Shown here: positions 27,044 to 36,567 of the stretch, one piece after another
How the letters are laid out: every line of letters starts with the position of its first letter
How positions within the stretch are numbered: position 1 is the stretch's first letter
Origin: Alloalcanivorax balearicus MACL04
GTDB taxonomy: Bacteria; Pseudomonadota; Gammaproteobacteria; Pseudomonadales; Alcanivoracaceae
Reading direction: 5' to 3'
Length of the DNA stretch: 64,000 nucleotides
Assembly (NCBI RefSeq): GCF_025532145.1
Contig: NZ_ARXS01000006.1
Coordinates: 124,001 to 188,000, forward strand
Program-made: the position numbers and the translations under genes
The notes under the pieces: model-generated
Database searches by the model: none
What the model was told of the DNA's origin: nothing
The model's input: the letters and a program-made list of their open reading frames with translations, nothing else

Positions 27044-28455
27044 TGCGCGCGATGAAAATAGCGATTTTGGGTGTGATGTGCGTGGGGTTGTTGGCCGGCT
27101 GCGCCAGTTTTCCCGCCTCGGAACGGCAGGTGCGCCAGGCGGAGCCGGCGGCGCCGGAGCTGGATATCCAGTCCTGGCAGACCTCCGGGGGCGCCCGGGT
27201 GATGTTCGTCCAGAGCGAGGCGCTGCCGATGCTGGATGTGCGTCTGGTAATGAACGCCGGCGGCGCCCGCGACGGTGACTTGCCGGGGCTGGCGGCCATG
27301 ACCAGCGCGCTGATTGGCGAGGGGGCCCAGGGGCTGAGCGTGGATGACATCGCCCGGGGTTTCGAGGACAAGGGGGCGCAGTTCTCCTCCGGCAGCTACC
27401 AGGACATGGCGGTGGTCAGCCTGCGCACCCTGTCCGAGCCGCAATGGCGGGACCCGGCCCTGACCCTGCTGGCGCGGGTGGCGGGCCAGCCTGACTTCCC
27501 GCAGGATGCCCTGGAGCGCATTCGCACCCAGATGCTGCAGGGACTGAAAATGGAGCGGCAGGTGCCGGGCCCACAGGTTCAGAAGGCATACCAGAAACAG
27601 CTGTTCGGCAATCATCCCTATGGGCATGCGGAGGGCGGCACACTGGAAAGCCTGCCGCGTATTCAGCGGCAGGATCTGGTGGATTACCACCAGCGCTATT
27701 ACACCGCCGGCAATACCGTCATCGCCCTGGTTGGTGATGTCAGCCGGGCCCAGGCCGAGCGGATCGCCCAGCGTCTCAGCGATGCCCTGCCGCAAGGCGG
27801 CGCGGCGCCGGCGTTGCCTCGGGCCAGGACGTTGGCCGCCCGCAAGGTGGAGCATCTGACTTTCCCGTCCACCCAAACCCATATTCTGCTCGGCAACCAG
27901 GCCACCTGGCGGGGTGATCCGGACCATGTCGCCTTGTATGTGGGCAATTACATCCTCGGCGGCGGTGGCTTTGCTTCCCTGCTTACCCAGGAGGTGCGTG
28001 AAAAGCGCGGCTATGTGTACGGCATTTCCAGCTACTTCAAGCCCATGGCCGCCGGCGGTCCGTTCACAGTTCAACTACAAACCGCCAACGATAATGCCAG
28101 CGATGCGCTCGCCCTGACCCTGGATCAAATCCGCCGTTTTATCGCTGAAGGGCCCAGTGAGGAGGAACTGGCCATGGCCAAGGACAACATTCTTGGCGGC
28201 ATGGCACTGGAAACCGCCGACAACAGCGATATCATCGGCCAGCTCGGCGCCATCGGCTTCTACGATCTGCCTCTGAACTATCTGCAACAGTTCAACCAGC
28301 AGGTGCGGGATCTGACCGTGGCGGACATCCAGGCGGCAATGCGGAAAGCGGTGGATCCGGACCATCTGGCGATTGTCAGTATCGGCCCGGAAGCGCCCGG
28401 GCTGCCCGCCACGCAAACGGTTAAAAGCAATGAAAGCCAAGGGAAAAACCAGTAA
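27043..28455 (+). CDS. M16-family peptidase homologue lacking the zinc motif (lipoprotein)
   Basis: 470 residues. It starts with a lipoprotein signal peptide, LLAGC near residue 23, so it is probably anchored by lipid. The M16 fold is recognisable (LVMNAGGARDGDLPGLAAM where the active paralogue has HLLEH), but the HxxEH zinc ligands are missing, so it should be a non-catalytic partner. M16 peptidases often work as active/inactive pairs. Translation is coupled to the upstream active subunit by TAATG overlap. The 3' end overlaps rsmD by 26 bases. Confidence 0.9.
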   Translation: MRAMKIAILGVMCVGLLAGCASFPASERQVRQAEPAAPELDIQSWQTSGGARVMFVQSEALPMLDVRLVMNAGGARDGDLPGLAAMTSALIGEGAQGLSVDDIARGFEDKGAQFSSGSYQDMAVVSLRTLSEPQWRDPALTLLARVAGQPDFPQDALERIRTQMLQGLKMERQVPGPQVQKAYQKQLFGNHPYGHAEGGTLESLPRIQRQDLVDYHQRYYTAGNTVIALVGDVSRAQAERIAQRLSDALPQGGAAPALPRARTLAARKVEHLTFPSTQTHILLGNQATWRGDPDHVALYVGNYILGGGGFASLLTQEVREKRGYVYGISSYFKPMAAGGPFTVQLQTANDNASDALALTLDQIRRFIAEGPSEEELAMAKDNILGGMALETADNSDIIGQLGAIGFYDLPLNYLQQFNQQVRDLTVADIQAAMRKAVDPDHLAIVSIGPEAPGLPATQTVKSNESQGKNQ

Positions 28456-29005
28456 AGGGCAGGTGCGGATCATCGGTGGCGAATTTCGCGGCCACCGCCT
28501 GCACTTCGTCGACCAGGGAGGGGATCTGCGCCCCTCCGGGGACCGCCTGCGCGAGACCCTGTTCAACTGGTTGCAGTGGGAGTTGTCCGGAGCCCGGGTG
28601 CTGGATCTGTTCGCCGGCTCCGGGGCCTTGGGCGCGGAAGCGCTGAGCCGAGGTGCCGAGCGCGCCATTCTGGTGGAGAAAAAAAAGGAGCGCTGCTCCG
28701 ATCTGTCCCGTCAATTGCGCCCCTTGTTCGGGGAGCGGGTGGTGGTACAGTGCGCCGACGCCTTGAAATGGTTGCCGAGGACGGCGGAGCGCTTTGACCT
28801 GGTGTTCATTGACCCGCCCTATGATCTGGGGCTGGCGGAGCCTGCCTGCCGCGCCCTGGAGGACCTCAAGTTGCTGATGCCGGAGGCGTTGATTTACGTC
28901 GAATCCCGGCGCCAGGACGGGGCGCCGGAAGTGCCGGAGAATTGGCGGCTGCTGAAGGAAAAAAGCGGCGGCGATGCGCTGGCTCGATTGTTCCAGCGGG
29001 AGTGA
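28430..29005 (+). CDS. rsmD: 16S rRNA (guanine966-N2)-methyltransferase RsmD
   Basis: 191 residues. RIIGGEFRGHRL near the N terminus, LRPSGDRLRETLFNWL, motif I VLDLFAGSGALGAEALSRGA and the catalytic DPPYDLG are all diagnostic. RsmD methylates G966 in 16S rRNA of the small subunit. The ATG at 28430 lies within the end of the M16 partner gene, a 26-base overlap; the longer start at 28373 would extend further into it. The order ftsY-M16-M16-rsmD is shared with Pseudomonas. Confidence 0.95.
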   Translation: MKAKGKTSKGQVRIIGGEFRGHRLHFVDQGGDLRPSGDRLRETLFNWLQWELSGARVLDLFAGSGALGAEALSRGAERAILVEKKKERCSDLSRQLRPLFGERVVVQCADALKWLPRTAERFDLVFIDPPYDLGLAEPACRALEDLKLLMPEALIYVESRRQDGAPEVPENWRLLKEKSGGDALARLFQRE

Positions 29006-29020
29006 TGACTGGGATAAGGG

Positions 29021-29117
29021 CGCTACAAGGCCGCTGTGGGAGCTTGCCTGCAAGCGAATTTTTTCGGGCTTCAGTGCCGATTCGCTTGCAGGCAAGCTCC
29101 CACAGCGGCTTCGTGGT
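29021..29117. repeat. REP pair, TTGC/GCAA type
   Basis: Facing units with flanks GCTACAAGGCCGCTGTGGGA and CCCACAGCGGCTTCGTGG around a 20-base spacer. Located between rsmD and the CaCA antiporter gene, both on the plus strand. Confidence 0.92.
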
Positions 29118-29213
29118 GACCCGGAATTGCGGCGTGCCAGCGAACTGCGAATAGCAGCGGTCCTCTTCATAAACGGAGGGTCCGCAATGTTTCAAAAACA
29201 TTGAGGAAAGAGT

Positions 29214-30182
29214 ATGTGGCTTGCCGTGGCGGCAGTGGTTGCCGGCCTGATTGTTCTTGTCTGGAGTGCTGACCGGTTTGTTGATGGTGCCGCCACCACG
29301 GCTCGTTACGCGGGCATGCCGTCCCTGCTGATCGGCATGGTGGTGATCGGATTTGGCACCTCGGCGCCGGAAATGGTGGTGTCCGCCCTGGCGGCCGCGG
29401 ATGGCAATCCGGGGCTGGCATTGGGCAATGCCTATGGCTCCAACATTACCAACATTGCTCTGATTCTCGGTCTGGTGGCGGTGATCAGTCCGATTGCGGT
29501 GCATTCCACCGTATTGCGTAAAGAGCTGCCAATACTGCTGGTGATCACCCTGCTGTCCGCGGCGCTGATTTATGACGACCTGGTGAGTCGCATGGATGCG
29601 GCGGTGTTGCTGCTGGTTTTTGCCTTGCTGATGGGCTGGTCCATCTACCAGGGCATGCGGGGGGAAGGCGACCCTCTTGGTGGGGATGTGGACCAGGAAG
29701 CCTTCACCCATCCGATGAGCAAGAAGCGCGCTCTGTTCTGGCTGGTACTGGGGTTGGTCCTGTTGGTGCTGAGTTCCCGTCTGTTGGTCTGGGGGGCGGT
29801 GGAAATTTCCCAGGCGCTGGGGGTCAGTGATCTGATCATCGGTCTGACCGTGGTGGCCATTGGCACCTCCTTGCCGGAACTGGCCTCCAGCCTGGTGGCC
29901 ATCCGCAAAAACGAGCACGATCTGGCGCTGGGCAATGTGCTAGGCTCCAACCTGTTCAATACCCTGGCGGTGGTGGGGATCGCCGGCGCGATCCACCCGG
30001 TGGCGGTGGAACCGGCGGTGCTTTATCGGGACTGGGCGGTGATGACCGGTCTGACCCTGCTGCTGTTCGTGTTCGGGTATGGCTTCCGTGGGCGGGGGCG
30101 GATCAATCGTCTGGAAGGCACGGCGTTGCTGGTTATTTATCTGGCCTACACCGGTTATCTGGTGACCACCATGATGCCTTGA
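29214..30182 (+). CDS. Calcium/cation:sodium antiporter (CaCA family, YrbG-like)
   Basis: 322 residues, about ten membrane helices in two inverted halves. The two alpha-repeat signatures are present: GFGTSAPEMVVS with ALGNAYGSNITNI in the first half, and AIGTSLPELASSL with ALGNVLGSNLFNT in the second. The acidic residues of these repeats bind Ca2+ and Na+. Inner-membrane cation exchange is expected, though the ion is not proven. AGGAAAGAGT precedes the ATG. AI-2E transporter and lipoprotein genes follow on the same strand. Confidence 0.93.
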   Translation: MWLAVAAVVAGLIVLVWSADRFVDGAATTARYAGMPSLLIGMVVIGFGTSAPEMVVSALAAADGNPGLALGNAYGSNITNIALILGLVAVISPIAVHSTVLRKELPILLVITLLSAALIYDDLVSRMDAAVLLLVFALLMGWSIYQGMRGEGDPLGGDVDQEAFTHPMSKKRALFWLVLGLVLLVLSSRLLVWGAVEISQALGVSDLIIGLTVVAIGTSLPELASSLVAIRKNEHDLALGNVLGSNLFNTLAVVGIAGAIHPVAVEPAVLYRDWAVMTGLTLLLFVFGYGFRGRGRINRLEGTALLVIYLAYTGYLVTTMMP

Positions 30183-30232
30183 CGCCGGGGCCAACTCCGC
30201 CGTGAAAGCCACGGTAAAAAGAGGACAATGGA

Positions 30233-31387
30233 ATGCGTGAGCGTCTGGAGCAGCAGTCTTTTCTGGCTTTTCTGATTCTGGTGACAGTGGCCTTCCTGCT
30301 GCTGCTGCGCCCTTTCTATGCGCCAGTGTTCTGGGCCTTCGCGGTGGCCCTGATCTTCTTTCCAATGCAGCGGCGCCTGTTGGCGCGCTGGCCGGGGCGG
30401 CGCAATCTGGCCGCCATGATCACCCTGCTGTTGAGCATCGTGGTGGTGGTGATCCCGGTGCTGGTGGTGGCGGCGTCTTTCATTCGGGAAGGGCTGGCGG
30501 TGTATGACCGCGTGCAACAGGGCGAATTCGATCCGGCCAGCTATCTGCAAAAACTGGAAGCGGCCTTCCCCTCCGCCCATTACTGGTTGCAGCGCCTGGG
30601 AGTGGACTTCTCCGATCTCGGCGCGCAATTGATGTCGGGCCTGAAGGCCGCCGGCCAGTTCCTGGCCAAGCGGGCGCTGGATGTGGGGCAGAATACGTTC
30701 CAGTTCTTCGTCAATCTCGGCCTGATGCTGTATCTCACCTTCTTTTTGCTGCGCGATGGCCCCGCGCTGGTGAACCTGTTGATCCGGGCGTTGCCGCTGG
30801 GCGATGACCGGGAGCGGATGATCTTCAGCAAATTCGCTGAAGTGACCCGCGCCACGGTGAAGGGCAACCTGGTGATCGCGGTGATCCAGGGGGCGCTGGG
30901 GGGCCTGATCTTCTGGGCCTTGGGTATGCCGGCGGCGGTGCTGTGGGCGGTGGTGATGGCGTTGCTGTCGTTGATTCCGGCCCTGGGGGCGAGCCTGGTG
31001 TGGGTGCCGGTGGCGCTTTATATGTACGCCATCGGAGATGTCACCGAGGCGCTGATTCTGGTGTTGTTCGGTGTCTTCGTCATCGGTCTGGTGGATAACC
31101 TGCTGCGCCCGGTTCTGGTGGGCCGGGACACCAAGCTGCCGGACTATCTGGTGCTGTTTTCCACCCTGGGCGGATTGACCCTGTTCGGTATCACCGGTTT
31201 CGCTCTGGGGCCGTTGCTGGCGGGTCTGTTTATCTCGTTCTGGCAAATCTTCATTCAGGAGTTCAATGTGGAGCCGGCCGGGAACCTGGCCGCCGCGGAC
31301 GGGTCCACTGAGGAACAGTCGGTGCCGGAAGCCGAAGTCCGGATTCCGGGGGGAAATAAGGACGACAACGGTGATAACGAGGGATAA
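30233..31387 (+). CDS. AI-2E family transporter (PerM/YdiK-like)
   Basis: 384 residues, with about seven or eight membrane helices and a soluble middle stretch. The family-typical C-terminal features are GLVDNLLRPVLVGRDTKLPDYLVLFSTLGGL and FGITGFALGPLLAGLF. The last 45 residues are acidic and hydrophilic. Family members export small molecules or act as antiporters; the AI-2 link is only from one member. A ribosome-binding AGAGGA stretch precedes the ATG. Its stop overlaps the start of the lipoprotein gene (TAATG). Confidence 0.88.
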   Translation: MRERLEQQSFLAFLILVTVAFLLLLRPFYAPVFWAFAVALIFFPMQRRLLARWPGRRNLAAMITLLLSIVVVVIPVLVVAASFIREGLAVYDRVQQGEFDPASYLQKLEAAFPSAHYWLQRLGVDFSDLGAQLMSGLKAAGQFLAKRALDVGQNTFQFFVNLGLMLYLTFFLLRDGPALVNLLIRALPLGDDRERMIFSKFAEVTRATVKGNLVIAVIQGALGGLIFWALGMPAAVLWAVVMALLSLIPALGASLVWVPVALYMYAIGDVTEALILVLFGVFVIGLVDNLLRPVLVGRDTKLPDYLVLFSTLGGLTLFGITGFALGPLLAGLFISFWQIFIQEFNVEPAGNLAAADGSTEEQSVPEAEVRIPGGNKDDNGDNEG

Positions 31388-32193
31388 TGATGAAATTCCT
31401 GCTGCTGCCCATGCTGCTGCCTTTCTTGATGGCCATGACCATGTCCGGTTGCGAGGACGAGGATGGTGATGGCGGTGGTCGCTTTCGTACCACGGCGTCG
31501 GTGCACTACTACAATCAGATGACTACACAAGGGGCCGAAGATCAGAGCACCCTGACTGTTGACGTGACACTGGAAGGCGAAGACGAGAGCGACAGCGCCA
31601 CCGGGATCGGCTACTCGCGGGGAGACGAGGGCCCGGAGTTGAGTGTGCGGATCGATGATACCAACGACAATGAGGACAACAGCGTGTTGTTGGAAGGCGT
31701 GAATTCCAGTGGGGCTCGCTTGTTTCGCACATCAGAGCGCTTGAGCAATGATAGCCGCTACACGGCGGTATCTTATGGCGACACTTCTGATGGTGGTGGT
31801 ACAGGAGTGGTGGTGATTCTGCAGGATCAAAGCGATGTGACATCTGGTTCGTCCCGGTTCCGAGTGATCAACACGGTGGAACCGATCAACGTCGGTGCTC
31901 ATTCTTTTGATCTGCGCTATAACGATGCCGGCTCCGGTAACTACTTCGCTTCCGACCTGGAGCGTGGTGGCGATTCCGGCTATCAGACCACCAATGCCGG
32001 TGGCCTTAATCTGGTGGTGGTCAGCAACGGTTTCTCCACTGAGCGGATCCTGGCCCGGGTGGATTGTTCGTTGAGCGGCGGGCGCGCTTACGATGTGATC
32101 CTGGCGGCGAACGATCCTCTGAACCCGCCGCTGACCGAGGGGGAGGCGGAGGATGGACTGGTTATTTATTGCCATCCCCATGAACGCGACTGA
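31387..32193 (+). CDS. Putative lipoprotein with two DUF4397-like domains
   Basis: 268 residues. The signal peptide ends MTMSGC, a lipobox, and is followed by an acidic Gly/Asp-rich linker. The mature protein appears to hold two similar beta domains (about 38-135 and 140-255), each with a VHYYN- or RVINT-like start, an Asp/Gly-rich middle and an RYTAVSYGD- or AYDVILAAN-like end. This resembles DUF4397, a beta-sandwich of unknown role, but I am not certain. It overlaps the AI-2E gene by one base (TAATG) and so is co-translated with it. Confidence 0.72.
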   Translation: MMKFLLLPMLLPFLMAMTMSGCEDEDGDGGGRFRTTASVHYYNQMTTQGAEDQSTLTVDVTLEGEDESDSATGIGYSRGDEGPELSVRIDDTNDNEDNSVLLEGVNSSGARLFRTSERLSNDSRYTAVSYGDTSDGGGTGVVVILQDQSDVTSGSSRFRVINTVEPINVGAHSFDLRYNDAGSGNYFASDLERGGDSGYQTTNAGGLNLVVVSNGFSTERILARVDCSLSGGRAYDVILAANDPLNPPLTEGEAEDGLVIYCHPHERD

Positions 32194-32205
32194 TTGATCT
32201 GATTC

Positions 32206-32227
32206 GCCCGCGGTGATCGCCGCGGGC
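32206..32227. terminator. GC-rich stem-loop after the lipoprotein gene
   Basis: GCCCGCGG-6-CCGCGGGC, a perfect 8-base-pair stem 13 bases after the lipoprotein stop. No T-run follows on the plus strand, so intrinsic termination is uncertain. Confidence 0.4.
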
Positions 32228-32330
32228 GCAAGCCCCGCCACATTACTCTCCCGCTATGGCGCCCGCCCGGCTCCGGTATATACTCGCGCTCCTTTGATCC
32301 CGTTCCCATCCCGTTCCGTGGAGACCGTCG

Positions 32331-32612
32331 ATGTTCAAGGTTAACGAGTATTTCGATGCCAAGGTGGCGTCCATTGCCTTCCAGACCGAGGATAAGCCCG
32401 CCACCGTCGGCGTCATGGCCCCGGGCGACTACGAGTTCGGCACCAGCCAGCACGAAACCATGACCGTGGTCAGCGGTGCCCTTACCGTGCAGCTGCCCGG
32501 CGCGGAGGACTGGCGCACCTACGCCGCCGGCGAGACCTTCGAAGTGGAGGCCGATCAGCGCTTCCAGGTGAAAGTGGCGGTGGATACCGCTTATCTGTGC
32601 CTGTACGGCTGA
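32331..32612 (+). CDS. ppnP: Pyrimidine/purine nucleoside phosphorylase PpnP (DUF1255)
   Basis: 93 residues, a single small cupin. [16 protein letters not shown] at the start, [24 protein letters not shown] in the middle and the closing LCLYG match the PpnP/YaiE family. Members phosphorolyse nucleosides to free bases and (deoxy)ribose 1-phosphate. A GTGGAG ribosome-binding site precedes the ATG. It is a stand-alone gene followed by a REP pair. codB-codA, another base-salvage pair, lies nearby at 34-36.5 kb, though not in the same operon. Confidence 0.93.
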   Translation: MFKVNEYFDAKVASIAFQTEDKPATVGVMAPGDYEFGTSQHETMTVVSGALTVQLPGAEDWRTYAAGETFEVEADQRFQVKVAVDTAYLCLYG

Positions 32613-32626
32613 TCGAAAAACGCTGT

Positions 32627-32699
32627 ATTCGCTGGCAAGCCAGCTTCCCACGGAGGGGTACTACGGAGCCGCTGTGGGAAGCTGGCTTGCCAGCGAATC
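32627..32699. repeat. REP pair, CTGGC/GCCAG stem type
   Basis: Facing units ATTCGCTGGCAAGCCAGCTT (then CCCAC) and TGTGGGAAGCTGGCTTGCCA (then GCGAATC). Both arms carry the same CTGGC-TT-GCCAG stem, which is seen nowhere else in the window. Located between ppnP and the patatin gene. Confidence 0.92.
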
Positions 32700-32793
32700 G
32701 GCGTGTGGAAGTGCTCGCCCCATGCTCCCCCACTTTTGCCCCACCTCCCCATTCTGATTAGTATTCCCTGCTTTCCAACGCCAGGAGTTGACG

Positions 32794-33909
32794 GTGCCCG
32801 CTATCCATACCCGCGAACCGGCCCTGATCCTTCGTGCCGGTGATGAGGCCATCGCGCACATCCGCGAGCATGGGCTGCGCGCGGAAGACATCGAGGTGCT
32901 GCCCGGTGCCGCCGGCGGGCCCAAGGGAATCGGGATTGCTGGTCTGGACCAGGCCATTTTCGGCGACTTTTTGTCGCGGGCGCCGCGCCAGCGCACCTTG
33001 ATCGGGGCCTCCATCGGCAGCTGGCGTTTCGCCGCCGTGGCCAGTGGCAAGGATGGCGCCGCGCGCTCCACGGCGCTGGCGCGATTGGCGGATCTGTATA
33101 CCCGCCAGCGTTTCCCCAAAGGCATTACCGCTCACGAAGTCACCCGCCGTTGCGCCGCCATGCTCTCTGACCTGCTTGATGAGCAGGACCACACCATCCT
33201 CGACAACCCGGACTATCGGTTGGTGGTGGTGGTGATCCGCAGCCGTGGCCTGATGACACGGGACGGCGGCCTGGGGTTGGGGTTGGGACTGGCCGGAGTG
33301 ATTGGCGGCAATTTGCTGAGCCGTCGGGCGCTGGGCGCTTTCATGGAACGTGGCCTGGTCTACACTGGTGACGAGGACAACCTGCCGCTGGCCCAACTGG
33401 CGGATTTCGCCACCCACCATGTGCCATTGACCGCCGACAACCTGCGTGCCGCCCTGCTGGCCAGCGCCGCCATTCCCATGGTGCTGGAAGGGGTACGGGA
33501 TATCCCCGGGGCCCCGCCGGGCGTCTACCGGGATGGTGGCATGCTCGATTACCATCTGGACTTGCCGTATCGCACGGAAGGGCTGGTGTTGTATCCGCAT
33601 TTCACCGACCGGGTGATTCCCGGCTGGTTCGACAAGCCGCTGCGCTGGCGCAATGGCGACCCCGGGCGTTTGTCCCGCACCGTATTGGTGTCGCCGTCAC
33701 CGCAGTATCTGGCCAGCCTGCCGCATGGCAAGCTGCCGGATCGCACCGACTTCAAGCGTTATCTCGATGATGACGCCGGCCGTGAACGCTATTGGCGCAT
33801 GGCCATCGATGAAAGCCGGCGCCTGGGAGATGAATTTTTGCAACTGGTGGAGAGCGGTCGTTGCGCCGATCGCCTGCATCCTCTGCTGGGCCGCCGGCCC
33901 GCGAACTGA
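32794..33909 (+). CDS. Patatin-like phospholipase family protein
   Basis: About 371 residues. The oxyanion-hole segment AAGGPKGIG, the nucleophile elbow GASIGSW (G-x-S-x-G) and the catalytic dyad Asp in YRDGGMLDYH identify a patatin-type lipase/acyl hydrolase. No signal peptide is seen. The start is taken as GTG at 32794 because AGGAG lies 6 bases before it; a TTG at 32788 directly abuts the ribosome-binding site and is unlikely. It precedes the codB-codA pair by about 60 bases on the same strand. Substrate unknown. Confidence 0.88.
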   Translation: MPAIHTREPALILRAGDEAIAHIREHGLRAEDIEVLPGAAGGPKGIGIAGLDQAIFGDFLSRAPRQRTLIGASIGSWRFAAVASGKDGAARSTALARLADLYTRQRFPKGITAHEVTRRCAAMLSDLLDEQDHTILDNPDYRLVVVVIRSRGLMTRDGGLGLGLGLAGVIGGNLLSRRALGAFMERGLVYTGDEDNLPLAQLADFATHHVPLTADNLRAALLASAAIPMVLEGVRDIPGAPPGVYRDGGMLDYHLDLPYRTEGLVLYPHFTDRVIPGWFDKPLRWRNGDPGRLSRTVLVSPSPQYLASLPHGKLPDRTDFKRYLDDDAGRERYWRMAIDESRRLGDEFLQLVESGRCADRLHPLLGRRPAN

Positions 33910-33968
33910 TTTGGCCCGCAGGTTGCACGGCCAGGCTCCGTGTTTTCCTCATAGTCACGGAGTTTGTC

Positions 33969-35225
33969 ATGTCCTCATCCGATGATTACCCGCTGAGCGC
34001 TGTTCCCGAGGACCAGCGTAAGGGGTTGCTGTCCACCTCGGTGGTGCTGCTCGGTTTCACCTTCTTTACCGCCACCATGTGGGCCGGCGGCAACCTGGGG
34101 ACCGCGTTCTCGTTCCCTGAACTGCTCATGGTGATCCTGGTGGGCAACCTGCTACTGGGAGCCTACGCCGCCGCGCTGGCCTATATTGCCTGTCGCAGCG
34201 GACTGAACACCGTGCTGATGGGGCGCTACTGTTTCGGGGAGAAGGGCAGCAAGCTGTCTGACTGCTTGCTGGGCTTTACCCAGATCGGCTGGTACGCCTG
34301 GGGTACCGCCACCATCGCCATTGCTCTGGTCAACATGACCCCGCTGCCGCAATGGCTGGAGTTGCCGTTGATGGTGGTGTTCGGCTTTGGTTTTTGTGTC
34401 ACCGCCATGGTGGGGTATCGCGGGTTGGACTGGTTGTCCCGGTTCGCGGTGCCGGCCATGCTGCTGTTCATCGGCGTCAGCCTCTATCGGGGCGTGGTCG
34501 ATGTCGGTGGCTTCGCGGCACTGAGCGCCCGTGCCGGCGGCGGTGATATGGGCTTCGCCGCCGCCATCACCGTGGTGATCGGTACCTTTGTCAGTGGCGG
34601 TACCATGGCCACCAACTGGAGCCGCTTTGCCCGCAATGGCCGTATCGCGGTGATCGCCACCCTGGCGGCGTTCTTCCTCGGCAACGGTTTGATGGTGCTG
34701 GTCGGCGCCATGGGCACGCTGATTTACCAGCAGGCCGATATCGTCGATGTGATGATTACCCAGGGCTTCGTGGTGCTGGCGCTGTTGATGCTGTTCCTGA
34801 ACATCTGGACCACTCAGGACAATACCATCTATAACTTCTCGGTGGCCGGCTGCAATCTGCTGCGCACCGACCGGCGTCGTGTGGTAACCGTCGCCGGGGC
34901 CGGCATTGGTACGCTGCTGGCGGTGTTCGGCATGTACGATCTGCTGGTGCCGTTCCTGATCCTGCTGGGAACTTTCATTCCGCCATTGGGCGGGGTGATC
35001 ATGGCCGACTTCTGGGTGCGTTTTCGGGGGCAATACCCTTCTCTGCAGGGCACGGTACTGCCGGCTTTCCAATGGTCCGGCCTGGGCGCCTACGCTCTCG
35101 GCGCCCTGGCGGCCTGGAGCTCGCCGGTATTGCCGCCGGTGGTCGGGGTGGTGGTGGCCTTCCTGGCTCATGCCCTGATTTCCCGTCTGTTGCCAGCGGC
35201 AGAGGGCGTCCCGGAGCAGTCGTGA
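33969..35225 (+). CDS. codB: Cytosine permease (NCS1 family)
   Basis: 418 residues with about twelve membrane helices. It starts MSSSDDYPLSAVPEDQRKG, followed by TFFTATMWAGGNLG, the NCS1 substrate-site region of CodB. The internal WTTQDNTIYNFS is also characteristic. It imports cytosine with a sodium or proton gradient. The ATG at 33969 has CGGAG 6 bases upstream; the frame upstream overlaps the patatin gene. Cytosine deaminase follows after 36 bases, giving a codBA operon as in E. coli. Confidence 0.94.
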   Translation: MSSSDDYPLSAVPEDQRKGLLSTSVVLLGFTFFTATMWAGGNLGTAFSFPELLMVILVGNLLLGAYAAALAYIACRSGLNTVLMGRYCFGEKGSKLSDCLLGFTQIGWYAWGTATIAIALVNMTPLPQWLELPLMVVFGFGFCVTAMVGYRGLDWLSRFAVPAMLLFIGVSLYRGVVDVGGFAALSARAGGGDMGFAAAITVVIGTFVSGGTMATNWSRFARNGRIAVIATLAAFFLGNGLMVLVGAMGTLIYQQADIVDVMITQGFVVLALLMLFLNIWTTQDNTIYNFSVAGCNLLRTDRRRVVTVAGAGIGTLLAVFGMYDLLVPFLILLGTFIPPLGGVIMADFWVRFRGQYPSLQGTVLPAFQWSGLGAYALGALAAWSSPVLPPVVGVVVAFLAHALISRLLPAAEGVPEQS

Positions 35226-35261
35226 GCTTTTTTCAGCCTTAAGCCCGTTTTTGGAGTGATC

Positions 35262-36518
35262 ATGGAAATCGTCAACGTCCGTCTGCGTCAGCAACCCGAT
35301 CTGTACACCTTGCGTATCGAGGAGGGGCGCTTCGCCGCCATCGAGCGTCAGCCGGGTTCGGTGGCGGCGGCACAGGGGCAGCGGGATGGTCAGAGACGGC
35401 TGGCCTGTGCGCCTCTGGTGGAACCGCACATCCATCTGGACGCGGCCTTTACCGCCGGTGAACCGGCCTGGAACCAGAGCGGCACCCTGTTCGAAGGCAT
35501 TGAGCGCTGGAGCGAACGGCGCCCCATGCTCAGCAACGAGGACGTGCGCCAGCGCGCGCTACGCACCATGGAACTGCTGGTGGGACGGGGTGTGCAGCAC
35601 ATCCGCACCCACGCCGACACCACCGATCCGGACCTGGTGGCGCTGCGGGCGTTGTGCGAATTACGCGATGAGTTGAAGGATTATATCGACCTGCAGGTGG
35701 TGGCGTTTCCCCAGGAGGGGCTTCTGTCCAGCCCGGGCGGGTTGGAGCGCATGGAGCAGGCGCTGGAAATCGGCGCCGACGTGGTCGGCGGCATTCCCCA
35801 TTTCGAGTTCACCCAGGAACTGGGCAACGCCTCGATGAAGAAAGTCATCGAACTGGCGATGCGTTATGACCGGTTGGTGGACGTTCACTGCGACGAGATC
35901 GACGATCCCAATTCCCGTTTCCTGGAAGTGCTGGCCAGCGAGGCGTTGTTCAACGGGCTCGGCGGGCGTGTCACCGCCAGCCACACCACCGCCATGCACT
36001 CCTATGACAACGCCTATTGCTCCAAGCTGTTCCGATTACTCAAGCAGTCCGGCATCAACTTCATTTCCTGTCCCACCGAGAGCCTGCATCTGCAGGGGCG
36101 TTTCGACAATTATCCGAAACGGCGCGGCCTGACCCGGGTGAAAGAACTGAACGCGGCGGGCATCAATGTGTGCTTCGGCGAGGACTCCATTTTTGACCCC
36201 TGGTATTCCCTCGGTAATGGCAGCCTGCTGCGAACGCTGGATTTCGGGCTGCACATCTGCCACATGATGGGCTATCAGGATTTCAGCCAGGCGTTGGATC
36301 TGATCACCGACAACAGCGCGCGAACCCTGAACATCCATGACCGCTACGGCATCGCCGTGGCTAAGCCGGGTAATTTCATTCTGCTCGATGGCGAAGACGA
36401 TTATTCGGTGCTGCGCCGTCAGGGAGAGGTGCTGCTCTCGGTGCGCGGCGGCAAAGTGATCATGGAACGCGAACCCTCTCGTCTGCTGACGCCCGCCTAT
36501 CTGCCCGGCGCGGAATAA
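35262..36518 (+). CDS. codA: Cytosine deaminase
   Basis: 418 residues, amidohydrolase superfamily. The metal motif HIHLD is in EPHIHLDAAFTAGEPAWNQS, with the further ligand/catalytic residues in DVHCDEIDD, ASHTTAMHSYD and FGEDSIFDPW. These match E. coli CodA closely. It converts cytosine to uracil and ammonia in pyrimidine salvage. The ATG at 35262 follows TTGGAG by 5 bases; a GTG at 35256 overlaps that ribosome-binding site. Paired with codB upstream. Confidence 0.96.
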   Translation: MEIVNVRLRQQPDLYTLRIEEGRFAAIERQPGSVAAAQGQRDGQRRLACAPLVEPHIHLDAAFTAGEPAWNQSGTLFEGIERWSERRPMLSNEDVRQRALRTMELLVGRGVQHIRTHADTTDPDLVALRALCELRDELKDYIDLQVVAFPQEGLLSSPGGLERMEQALEIGADVVGGIPHFEFTQELGNASMKKVIELAMRYDRLVDVHCDEIDDPNSRFLEVLASEALFNGLGGRVTASHTTAMHSYDNAYCSKLFRLLKQSGINFISCPTESLHLQGRFDNYPKRRGLTRVKELNAAGINVCFGEDSIFDPWYSLGNGSLLRTLDFGLHICHMMGYQDFSQALDLITDNSARTLNIHDRYGIAVAKPGNFILLDGEDDYSVLRRQGEVLLSVRGGKVIMEREPSRLLTPAYLPGAE

Positions 36519-36567
36519 TCCGCGCCGGGAATCTGTGCTACTCTTTGGTGCTTATACGTAACACGTC

